NCBI GenBank assembly: GCA_964542055.1
Contig: CAZITB010000052.1
Location: forward strand, 1-18,409
Source of the DNA: CAZITB01 sp964542055
GTDB taxonomy: Bacteria > Planctomycetota > Phycisphaerae > Sedimentisphaerales > CAMDDF01
Direction: 5' to 3'
DNA: 18,409 bases
The position numbers and the translations under genes are program-made. Positions 12,107 to 18,409 of the stretch are shown here, in pieces. Below the pieces are notes generated by a model. The model saw only the letters and a list, made by a program, of their open reading frames with translations. It did not search any database and had not been told where the DNA came from. Positions within the stretch are counted from its first letter, which is position 1; each line of letters opens with the position of its first letter.

Positions 12107-12443
12107 TTTCAATCCTTCTTTGAAATCTGTCTCAATCGGTGTCCAAAAATTTAAAACTTTCTCAAGGAAATTCCCCTTACTGAAAAATCCCCTTTGTTGC
12201 GGGTGTATTATAACCAGAATTGTTTGAATAATCAACAATAAATAAAAAATTGAAAATTCAACCAAATGGGGGTTGGAAGATTATATCAAAATAAAAAAAA
12301 TCAAAAAATTTATATCTCGCCAAGTCAACAAATTACAAAATCTAACAGCCGAAAAATTCGCCCACTTTTTTAACCAAATCCGCAAAACCGGCCATAGGTG
12401 AAAAGTCAATACAGGCTAAACCAAAAAGAAAGCGAGGGCATAA
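12107..12443. other. AT-rich intergenic stretch, no gene seen
   Basis: These 337 bp separate the minus-strand PEP-CTERM locus from the plus-strand capsid module. I see one weak hairpin (ATTGTTTGA, 12219-12227, with TCAACAAT, 12232-12239), poly-A tracts near 12290-12310, and the portal gene ribosome site at the right end. No convincing promoter, terminase remnant or attachment repeat was found. Confidence 0.5.
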
Positions 12444-13955
12444 ATGGCATTTGATTTTGGGACATTTAAAAGCGACGATTTGAACGAGCAGTTTGTCAGC
12501 TGGCTTGTCGAGGAGAAATGGCTCGACATACACGCACACTTTTCGCGGCTGTGGGATTACTATCAAAATTCCACAAGCGAAACAGGTCAGCAGCTAAACG
12601 AATCATCGCGCAGTTATGTCCAGGCCCAGGAATTCGGCCTGCCCGCCAGGATCACCGGCCTTATGCGAAGCCAGCAGGCGGGAACCTTTGGCGGTCAGCG
12701 CATGGCCGACATTCAGCGCAAGGAAGTGGTCATCGAAAACGACATCACCTGGCGCGTCAATGCCCTCGTCGATTTTCTCTTTGGCAAAAACATAGGATTT
12801 GTAAGCAAAGCCCCCGACCCGACCCGAGGCAGAGAAATAGAAAGCATCATCAAGGCTGTCTTTTCGGCAAACGGCTCACTGGGCTTCTTTCAGGATATGG
12901 CAGTACTGGGCAGCGTGTACGGTTTTGTTGACTGTATGATAAGGCCGGGACAAACACTCCTTGACAGGATTTCCCGTTCCACTTCAAACTCCAATTCCAT
13001 AAACTCACTCGAAAACATCTGCTCTCTCGCATCTCAGATCAGTCTAGAACTTATCGAAGCTACCCGGGCACTGCCGGTCCTGGACGAAAACGATTACCGC
13101 AGGATAAAATTTTACATACAGAATTTCTACCAGGAAAAAAACGATGTCATTCGCGAGGGAAGTTTTCTCCAGCGGGTGCTTCATACCAAGGGATCGCTCA
13201 GCGACCGCAAACGCGCAGTCGTTACCGAAATATTCGGCCCCAAAAGCTGGCAGAGATATGAAAACCAGCAGCTTATCGACGAAGGCGAAAATCCCCTTGG
13301 CATGATTCCCCTTGTCCATATCCAAAATGTTGCTCAGCCGTATTACTACGAAGGCGTCAGCGATGTCGAAGGACTCATCCCGCTACAGGATGAACTCAAC
13401 ACTCGACTAAGCGACCGCGCCAACAGGATAACGTTCCAATCGTTCAGGATGTATCTTGCAAAAGGCATCGAAGGTTTCGATCAGCGGCCTGTTTCGCCCG
13501 GTCGAATGTGGAGCACGGACAACCCCGATGCGAGCATCGAAGAATTCGGCGGCGACAGGGCCACGCCAAGCGAAGATATTCACATTACAGAAATTCGCGA
13601 ATCGATGGACAAGGTCAGCTGCGTCTCGCCCGTGGTCGCAGGCGTGCTCAAAAACAGGGTTGGCAATTTAACTAGTGCCGTTGCCCTTAGACTTACATTG
13701 ATGGGTATGATGGCCAAGACAGAACGCAAACGGCATACATACGGAAACGGCTTGAAAGATATTACCAGGATGATCCTGGAAATACTGGACAAAGCGGCTG
13801 TTTACAAAACCGATCCCCGTGAACGAGAGGTCGATATCGTTTTTCCAAACCCATTGCCCGACAGCGAGACCGACGCTTTACAAAACGCCAGGATCAAACT
13901 TGAACTCGGCGTGCCCCAGGACCAGGTATTAAAAGAATTAGGTTATTCAAAATAG
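12444..13955 (+). CDS. Phage portal protein (SPP1 gp6-like)
   Basis: Portal proteins form the dodecameric ring at one capsid vertex through which DNA is packaged. The 503-aa length and layout fit. There is an N-terminal segment with NESSRSYVQAQEFGLPARI, then a stretch RKEVVIENDITWRVNALVDF with FGKNIGF that is typical of these portals. A central LVHIQNVAQPYYYEGVSDVE region resembles the clip/stem part. The C-terminus has AVALRLTLMGMMAKTERKR followed by VDIVFPNPLPDSE. The ATG at 12444 has GAGGG about 5 nt upstream. It opens a run of six plus-strand genes with uniform AAAGG-type ribosome sites. Notably no terminase gene precedes it. The family call is from motif recall. Confidence 0.8.
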   Translation: MAFDFGTFKSDDLNEQFVSWLVEEKWLDIHAHFSRLWDYYQNSTSETGQQLNESSRSYVQAQEFGLPARITGLMRSQQAGTFGGQRMADIQRKEVVIENDITWRVNALVDFLFGKNIGFVSKAPDPTRGREIESIIKAVFSANGSLGFFQDMAVLGSVYGFVDCMIRPGQTLLDRISRSTSNSNSINSLENICSLASQISLELIEATRALPVLDENDYRRIKFYIQNFYQEKNDVIREGSFLQRVLHTKGSLSDRKRAVVTEIFGPKSWQRYENQQLIDEGENPLGMIPLVHIQNVAQPYYYEGVSDVEGLIPLQDELNTRLSDRANRITFQSFRMYLAKGIEGFDQRPVSPGRMWSTDNPDASIEEFGGDRATPSEDIHITEIRESMDKVSCVSPVVAGVLKNRVGNLTSAVALRLTLMGMMAKTERKRHTYGNGLKDITRMILEILDKAAVYKTDPREREVDIVFPNPLPDSETDALQNARIKLELGVPQDQVLKELGYSK

Positions 13956-13971
13956 CAACGAAAGGATAAAG

Positions 13972-14484
13972 ATGCAAAACGAAATAGACCAAATGGTACA
14001 AGACACTGATGAGCAAACAAAACTGGTCCCGGTGACCGAATCGATCAGGTATCGCAAAAGAGCACAGAGTGCCGAGAAACAGCTTGCCGAGCTAACCGAG
14101 CAATTGAACCAGGCCATCACGGAAAATGAAAATCTAAATTCCGCTATTGGTCGGATCGAAACTCGACAGCAGCTTGCAAGCCAGTTAAGCCAGGCCGGAA
14201 GTATCGATGTCGAAACGGCGATGCTGCTGGTTGAAAAAAGAATGGAAGGCACTGACCAAAGCGAAGTTTCGGTTATCATTGACGAGCTTAAAAAACAAAA
14301 GCCTTACCTCTTCGAAAACAGCCATCCGCAAGAGCCGAATAAATTATCTGCCAAAACCGCCGGGGTAAAAGCAGCGGTTTCAAGCGGGAGTGAACATCTG
14401 GTTCGCCAGGGCAGACAAGCCGCAAGAAGCGGCAGCAGAACAGACATGATGCGATACCTCGCGGCACGAAGAAATCTGAATTAA
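13972..14484 (+). CDS. Probable capsid scaffolding protein
   Basis: This 170-aa protein lies 16 bp after the portal gene and 32 bp before the major capsid gene, the standard scaffold position. Residues about 28-75 form a strong coiled coil (RKRAQSAEKQLAELTEQLNQ and following), then an Ala/Gln-rich helical part. The C-terminus is basic and Arg-rich (RQGRQAARSGSRTDMMRYLA), as in many phage scaffolds that bind the capsid through a charged end. There is no recognisable protease domain. The role is inferred from position, charge and coiled coil rather than a specific sequence signature. The ribosome site is AAAGGA, 5 nt before ATG. Confidence 0.7.
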   Translation: MQNEIDQMVQDTDEQTKLVPVTESIRYRKRAQSAEKQLAELTEQLNQAITENENLNSAIGRIETRQQLASQLSQAGSIDVETAMLLVEKRMEGTDQSEVSVIIDELKKQKPYLFENSHPQEPNKLSAKTAGVKAAVSSGSEHLVRQGRQAARSGSRTDMMRYLAARRNLN

Positions 14485-14516
14485 TTAAAAACTAACACAG
14501 CCTAAAGGAGATTTAT

Positions 14517-15671
14517 ATGTCATTTACAGGAAAAGCAACTTATTCTGCCGGCACAAACCTGCCCGAGATTGTGGAAGATGTTTCCGATTTAGTCGGAATA
14601 ATTTCCCCTTACGAAACACCGCTGCTCGATTCGCTTGGCAATCCGCTTCGCGAAGCGGTAAGCACTCATCACGAGTGGCTCGAAGATGAACTTTTGCCCA
14701 ACAAGGATATGATCAACGACGGCAACATCCTCATGCCCGAAAGTGAAACATCGTTTGACGTTGCAAATTCTGACCGCTTCAGAATCGGCGATCAGATTCA
14801 GGTTGAAGGATCAACCGAGTTAATGCTGGTAACCGGCATCAGCGGCGATACCTTGACAGTTGTCAGAGGCTATGCTTCAACAACGCCCGAAGACCTTGTC
14901 GATGGTTCAAAGCTTAACATACTGGGCAATGCCGCTCTGGAAGGCGCAGACCGTCCCACCGCGAGATTTACAACCAGAAGCCGAAAAGGCAACTACTCGC
15001 AGATATTTACTGCTTCGGTTGAAGTCAGCGGCAGCGACCTTGCGGCAAGCCAGCTTGGCCTCGCAAATGAGCTGGACTATCAGAAACAGGAACGTCTGAG
15101 AGAACTTATTCGCGATCTGGAAAACACCGTCATCAACGGCGGCTTGCCCTCTGCCAGCCCGCAGGGATCGGTAAGTGTAAGGCGAACGATGAAAGGTATC
15201 ATTCAGCATCTTTCGACGAATGTTTTCAATACCGGCCAAAGCGGTCTGCCCACCGGAACGATTCTCGAAGAGGATAAACTCAATTATGTTCTTCGCAAGA
15301 TATGGGAAAGCAGCAACGGCAGCGTTGATACCATCGTGGTTAACGGATTCCAGAAGAGAAAGATCAACGCTTTCCTCGACGGAGTGCGAAGCTTCTCGGC
15401 AAATGATGAAACTTACAAGGATATGGTGAGCATCTACCAAAGCGATTTCGGTGTCTGCAGGATCATCACCTCTCGCTGGATGCCGCAGGATGCGGTCTTG
15501 ATGCTCGATTCAACGCGGATAAATGTTCTTCCGCTTGCCGGTCGAAGTTTCCACTTCAAACCCCTTGCCAGCTCTGGCGATTATGAATGCGGTGAGCTCA
15601 TTGGCGAATACACCCTTGAGCTCAAAAACGAAGCGGCTCACGGCATTCTTCGCGGGCTGTCAACGACCTAG
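14517..15671 (+). CDS. Major capsid protein, SU10-like (DUF5309)
   Basis: This 384-aa protein has the characteristic N-terminus FTGKATYSAGTNLPEIVEDV followed by SDLVGIISPYETPLLDSLG and HEWLEDELLPN, the hallmark of SU10-type HK97-fold capsid proteins. A beta-rich insertion at about 82-140 (FRIGDQIQVEGS, GDTLTVVRGYASTT) precedes the HK97 body (about 145-384), which contains RTMKGIIQHLSTNV and SRWMPQDAVLMLD. Ribosome site AAAGGAG lies before the ATG. A clear intrinsic terminator follows 23 bp after the stop, which would make this the most strongly expressed end of the head operon. No frameshift or internal stop is present, so the gene appears intact. Confidence 0.85.
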   Translation: MSFTGKATYSAGTNLPEIVEDVSDLVGIISPYETPLLDSLGNPLREAVSTHHEWLEDELLPNKDMINDGNILMPESETSFDVANSDRFRIGDQIQVEGSTELMLVTGISGDTLTVVRGYASTTPEDLVDGSKLNILGNAALEGADRPTARFTTRSRKGNYSQIFTASVEVSGSDLAASQLGLANELDYQKQERLRELIRDLENTVINGGLPSASPQGSVSVRRTMKGIIQHLSTNVFNTGQSGLPTGTILEEDKLNYVLRKIWESSNGSVDTIVVNGFQKRKINAFLDGVRSFSANDETYKDMVSIYQSDFGVCRIITSRWMPQDAVLMLDSTRINVLPLAGRSFHFKPLASSGDYECGELIGEYTLELKNEAAHGILRGLSTT

Positions 15672-15694
15672 TTCTTTGTTTCACTTCCTTGAGC

Positions 15695-15722
15695 GGGGAC
15701 AGTTTCGGCTGTCCCCTTTTTT
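15695..15722 (+). terminator. Rho-independent terminator after the major capsid gene
   Basis: GGGGACAG (15695-15702) and CTGTCCCC (15709-15716) form a perfect 8-bp stem with loop TTTCGG, followed by six T. It lies between the capsid gene and the next gene on the same strand, so downstream genes would be expressed only by read-through or from another promoter. Confidence 0.9.
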
Positions 15723-15742
15723 ATGAAATCGAAAGGCCAATC

Positions 15743-16405
15743 ATGCAAAGTTTTTCATGCGATAGAGATATCTTAAAATATGAGCCGTCTTTGTTTACAG
15801 ACCTTTACCTCGCAAGCCAGGTTCTTGCAAAAGGTATAAATGCAACGTTAACCGATACTGTCCTGACGGTAACCGATAGCGATTTTATTGCCGCCGGCAT
15901 AAAAGCAGGCAGCGTTATTTACCTCAACAGTGCAACTACCGCACTGACTGCAGCGCTGGAGGTGCTAAGCGTTGACAGCGCAACACAGCTTACCATTTCG
16001 GCTTTGCGGAATGATATATTAGCTGATGCAATTTCACCCAATGCCGATGGTGCCGATTACCAGTATCGGATCGCCACCTTTGCCCCCCAAGCCAATGAGG
16101 TTCTCTTTCAGCTTACACAGTATTATGGATTGCGACCGGGCAATCCCGACAGCGAATACGGCCCAACCGATCTGCTCGACACCGATGTGCTCCGCCAGGC
16201 CAGTACCTTTGCGGTCATCTCTACAATTTACGCGACCAGGGCCGCAGGACTTGACGGTCAGGATGCCTACTGGGACAAGAGCTACTACTACTCCAACAAG
16301 TTCAATCAGGCACGTGCCAGGTGCAGAATCGATATTGATCTGGGCAAGGACGGAGTAAAGGATTTGACGCGCTATTCTTCCAGCCCGAAACTGCTTCGTG
16401 ATTAG
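15743..16405 (+). CDS. Head-tail connector-like phage structural protein
   Basis: The best start is the ATG at 15743 (MQSFSCDRDILKYEPSLF), preceded by AAAGG with 6-nt spacing. An earlier frame start at 15689 would place the coding region over the terminator and is rejected. The 220-aa protein starts with a helix (YEPSLFTDLYLASQVL), then a beta-rich insert (about 30-95, with LTDTVLTVTDSD and QLTISALR). A helical C-terminal part follows (DLLDTDVLRQASTFAVISTI, YYYSNKFNQARARCRIDIDL). That layout resembles gp6/gp15-type adaptor proteins that bind below the portal. The position directly after the major capsid gene supports this. Assignment is by context and shape, not by a firm signature. Confidence 0.6.
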   Translation: MQSFSCDRDILKYEPSLFTDLYLASQVLAKGINATLTDTVLTVTDSDFIAAGIKAGSVIYLNSATTALTAALEVLSVDSATQLTISALRNDILADAISPNADGADYQYRIATFAPQANEVLFQLTQYYGLRPGNPDSEYGPTDLLDTDVLRQASTFAVISTIYATRAAGLDGQDAYWDKSYYYSNKFNQARARCRIDIDLGKDGVKDLTRYSSSPKLLRD

Positions 16406-16417
16406 AAAGGATCACTT

Positions 16418-16681
16418 ATGGCAGACGAAAAAAATAAGTGGAATTTTAACCGGCAGTTGAATCTTTCGGTACTCGTCCAGCTGATATTTCTGGCATCGCT
16501 GATAATAGGAACTTGGGTAAATATTCAGCGGCAGCTTTGTCTTGTCCAGCATGATATCGAAAGGCTGATAGAATCGCACAAAACTTTCCAGCAGAAATTC
16601 GAGATTCTCAACAATATGTGCATCGGCTATGAATATCGGCTCCGAGCCCTTGAAACAAGTCAAGAACAATTACATCAATAA
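16418..16681 (+). CDS. Single-helix coiled-coil membrane protein (i-spanin-like or phage accessory)
   Basis: This 87-aa protein has a short charged N-terminus (MADEKNKWNFNRQ), one membrane helix (about 17-36, LSVLVQLIFLASLIIGTWV) and then a coiled-coil region to the end (about 40-86). By charge the N-terminus is inside and the coil projects into the periplasm. This is the architecture of inner-membrane spanins, and the next gene encodes a lipoprotein, as expected for an outer-membrane partner. Other small phage membrane proteins look similar, so function is unproven. ATG follows AAAGGA; it lies 12 bp after the connector gene. Confidence 0.65.
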   Translation: MADEKNKWNFNRQLNLSVLVQLIFLASLIIGTWVNIQRQLCLVQHDIERLIESHKTFQQKFEILNNMCIGYEYRLRALETSQEQLHQ

Positions 16682-16696
16682 TACGAAAGGACATCT

Positions 16697-17275
16697 ATGA
16701 AAAGATTAAATTTGACACTCATTTCTATGTTGTTAATTTTTTGCTGCGGATGCCAGACATTGCGCCTGGCACCAAGCGAAAAGATCAAACAAAACGCATG
16801 GCTGCACCTGAGAACCACACAGCTGGCTAGCGATATGGCCAAAGCCCAAAATGCTTCTAATGAGCTTTGCGGTTTGGCCGAGCTTTCGGCTTTGCAGTCG
16901 CAGGCCTTTGCGGTCGATGCCGGTATGCCCGAAGTTATGCCCACCGCATTTACCGCTCAAGAGATATTGACCGAGGGAAGTTTTGAACTGGCCAAAGATG
17001 CCGTAAATGATGCGGGCAGGCGGATCGACCCTTGGGCTGCAGCGGATGGCTTGTTCGAATTTGCCATTGCGGTTGCTGCGCTGTTTGGCGGCGCAGGTGC
17101 GGTAAAAATCGCAAGCTCTCTGAAAACCGTCCGGCAAAAGTCAAACGCACTCAAAGAGATAATCGAAGGCAACGAACTTTTCAAACAGCTAAACCCCCAA
17201 TCTGCCCAGGCCTTCAAATCCGCCCAAGCCAGACAAAGCACCGACACTAAAACGATTGTCAGCCAACTCAAATAA
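16697..17275 (+). CDS. Hypothetical phage-module lipoprotein, 192 aa
   Basis: The N-terminus MKRLNLTLISMLLIFCCGC is a lipoprotein signal with lipidation predicted at Cys19. The mature part is Ala-rich and helical. It includes a hydrophobic, Gly/Ala-rich segment (about 116-139, FEFAIAVAALFGGAGAVKIA) and a helical tail with RQKSNALKEIIEGNELF. It is 15 bp after the one-helix coiled-coil gene, with AAAGGA before its ATG, so both are likely co-translated. A role as an o-spanin is possible from context, but it is longer than usual and the internal hydrophobic helix is odd. I do not recognise a specific family. Confidence 0.65.
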   Translation: MKRLNLTLISMLLIFCCGCQTLRLAPSEKIKQNAWLHLRTTQLASDMAKAQNASNELCGLAELSALQSQAFAVDAGMPEVMPTAFTAQEILTEGSFELAKDAVNDAGRRIDPWAAADGLFEFAIAVAALFGGAGAVKIASSLKTVRQKSNALKEIIEGNELFKQLNPQSAQAFKSAQARQSTDTKTIVSQLK

Positions 17276-17294
17276 CTTTACAAAGATTTAAAAC

Positions 17295-17323
17295 TTTTCA
17301 CACCAGCTATTTGCCTGTAAAAT
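17295..17323 (+). promoter_or_regulatory. Possible promoter for the PAP2-like gene
   Basis: TTTTCA (17295-17300) is followed after 17 nt by TAAAAT (17318-17323), 31 nt before the ATG. The -10 matches at 5 of 6 positions, the -35 at 4 of 6. AAGGAG lies before the start codon. Confidence 0.4.
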
Positions 17324-17354
17324 AATTCTTCAATTATTAAAACAAGGAGAATAT

Positions 17355-18284
17355 ATGTTCAGGCAGATAGCTTTTTTATTGGTTGCGGCGGCGGTTGGTT
17401 TAGGTGGGTGTATGCAATGCGACTCGGGCTGTGATATTAGCGGCCAGACGACGAGCGTTTCCCAGGCGGATGATGGCAATGACAAGATGTACTTTGAGGA
17501 CACAGCCCAAAAGCTCGGCGCAGGCGACCGCGGCATAGTGGCAGTGCGGCAGGGAAAGATCGATTCATCGCTTGATGGTGAGGGGTTCGATTCACTCTAC
17601 GATGACATCTGGACCCTGCCCGATACGTATCTAACTGACGGGGTGGACATACTTACCGAAAGAGATAACCTCACGGCACTGCTTATCGCAGGCGGCGGAT
17701 CGCTTGCCCTTAGAAAATCGGGGGCCGACGATCGGATCGCCGATGAAATGGACCGCACGCGGGCCTTTCGCGATGAATGGTCCGATGAGCTGATCTATGA
17801 AGTGGGCGGGCCGGGCTTTCACTTTGCGGCGGCGGGCCTGTGGTACCTCTGGGCACACGGAGATCAGGATGAGTTTAACAAGGCCCGGGCCTGGAAGCTG
17901 ATAGAGGCGCTGGCGATAACCGGCACCACTACAGTCGGCTTAAAACTTATCGCCCAGGACAAAACCCCCAATGACAAGTATTACGGCTGGCCAAGCGGCC
18001 ACACCGCCAGTTCGTTTACGGTCGCGGCGGTGCTCGATGAATACTACGGGCCAAAGGTGGGGATACCTGCGTATATCGGGGCCGGGGTTGTAGGCTACCG
18101 CATGATGGATACCGGCGATCACTGGGCCAGCGATGTGCTTTTCGGCATGTTTCTGGGCTATATTGTAGGTCACGAAGTCGCAGGCGACGGTCAGCCGCTA
18201 AGCGTAGGCGGTTTCGATGTCAAACCCTTTGCCTCCAGCAGCGATCAGCCGGCCTCGGGGATCGCATTTGTAAAGAAATTTTAA
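17355..18284 (+). CDS. PAP2-superfamily phosphatase-like lipoprotein with non-canonical motifs
   Basis: PAP2 enzymes dephosphorylate lipid or other phosphoesters on the outer face of the membrane. This 309-aa protein starts with a lipoprotein signal (MFRQIAFLLVAAAVGLGGC, lipobox LGGC, Cys19). The C-terminal half (about 100-275) carries the PAP2 core: motif 1 KLIAQDKTP (197-205), motif 2 PSGH (213-216) and motif 3 YRMMDTGDHWASD (248-260). Two things differ from the consensus. The Arg of KxxxxxxRP is Thr204, and six rather than five residues separate Arg249 from His256. Catalytic His216, His256 and Asp260 are present. Hydrophobic segments (108-120, 184-200, 217-230, 238-248, 260-272) suggest a membrane-embedded fold. 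Ribosome site AAGGAG. It may be a host gene next to the phage module rather than part of it. Confidence 0.8.
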   Translation: MFRQIAFLLVAAAVGLGGCMQCDSGCDISGQTTSVSQADDGNDKMYFEDTAQKLGAGDRGIVAVRQGKIDSSLDGEGFDSLYDDIWTLPDTYLTDGVDILTERDNLTALLIAGGGSLALRKSGADDRIADEMDRTRAFRDEWSDELIYEVGGPGFHFAAAGLWYLWAHGDQDEFNKARAWKLIEALAITGTTTVGLKLIAQDKTPNDKYYGWPSGHTASSFTVAAVLDEYYGPKVGIPAYIGAGVVGYRMMDTGDHWASDVLFGMFLGYIVGHEVAGDGQPLSVGGFDVKPFASSSDQPASGIAFVKKF

Positions 18285-18327
18285 CTCCTCTTATGTAAAT
18301 GCCTGTCAGTTAAAGAGTAATATTTGA

Positions 18328-18356
18328 TTGACTTTTTGGCGGTTTTGGGATAAATT
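18328..18356 (+). promoter_or_regulatory. Predicted promoter for the tRNA gene
   Basis: TTGACT (18328-18333) is followed after 17 nt by TAAATT (18351-18356; 4 of 6), placing the transcription start about 15-20 nt before the tRNA 5' end. Confidence 0.5.
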
Positions 18357-18379
18357 ACTTTCTTGCTCAACGAAGCAGT

Positions 18380-18409
18380 GGCTGAGTGGCGGAATGGCAG
18401 ACGCTGGGG
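18380..18409 (+). tRNA. Probable tRNA-Leu, 5' part only (cut by window end)
   Basis: The acceptor strand GGCTGAG is followed by TGGCGGAATGGCAGACGC, which is the U8, D-stem and D-loop pattern typical of bacterial leucine tRNAs, then GCTGGGG at the window edge. The anticodon and 3' half lie outside, so the isoacceptor cannot be stated. Serine tRNAs share the long variable arm but usually read GGCCGAGTGG here. Confidence 0.75.

Noticed and set aside
15689..15742. Upstream extension of the connector gene
   Set aside because: The extended frame covers the terminator stem and T-run and lacks a ribosome site; the ATG at 15743 has AAAGG at good distance.
18380..18409. tRNA as the phage attachment site
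   Set aside because: The capsid module lies on the 5' side of the tRNA, no integrase is visible, and no duplicate of the tRNA segment was found in the window; the usual 3' end target is outside.

Overview
The window looks like a chromosomal segment from a Planctomycetota bacterium, most likely class Phycisphaerae (Sedimentisphaerales-like). That placement is an inference from moderate GC content, a PEP-CTERM/exosortase substrate with NxSGG-type repeats, abundant small lipoproteins and a capsid module with a DUF5309 (SU10-type) major capsid protein. No 16S rRNA gene or other definitive taxonomic marker is present.

Region 1 (1-9885) is core metabolism, almost all on the minus strand. The window opens with the 5' end of an agmatinase gene, preceded on the minus strand by accB-accC (biotin carboxyl carrier protein and biotin carboxylase), which have a good promoter. 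Next come coaB, then mnmE on the plus strand, then a compact seven-gene operon transcribed pheA > tpiA > secG > yicC > gmk > rpoZ > coaC. It has a convincing promoter at 9856-9885 and gaps of 6-54 bp. CoaB and CoaC, commonly one fused protein, are separate here, and the 1.4-kb mnmE gene plus repeats lies between them.

Region 2 consists of two intergenic palindrome clusters, 2954-3212 and 9947-10317, plus an AT-rich inverted repeat at 4761-4894. The two clusters share two hairpin families (A and B). The first also holds a perfect 20-nt palindrome with a GTAG foot and the decapitated N-terminus of a REP-associated tyrosine transposase (RAYT). The second holds at least five further hairpins and an 86-nt multibranched GTAG...CTAC element. 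This is REP/RAYT-type structure.

Region 3 (10355-12106, minus) is a small envelope locus. It has an orphan PEP-CTERM tail (pseudogene), an intact PEP-CTERM protein, a tiny hidden membrane ORF, a 94-aa membrane protein and a 161-aa lipoprotein. The last three are translationally coupled by an ATGA overlap and a 2-nt gap.

Region 4 (12444-17275, plus) is a phage-type head module: portal, coiled-coil scaffold, SU10-like major capsid protein, an intrinsic terminator, a head-tail connector-like protein, a one-helix coiled-coil membrane protein and a lipoprotein. No terminase, protease, integrase, tail or replication gene is visible, so it is a remnant, a satellite-like or domesticated capsid locus, or the left part of a provirus with unusual order. 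It is followed by a PAP2-like phosphatase lipoprotein with non-canonical motifs and the 5' end of a probable tRNA-Leu with its own promoter.

The most interesting material is the orphan capsid module, the RAYT fossil with its hairpin families, the multibranched GTAG element, the split coaB/coaC around mnmE, and the coupled small envelope genes.
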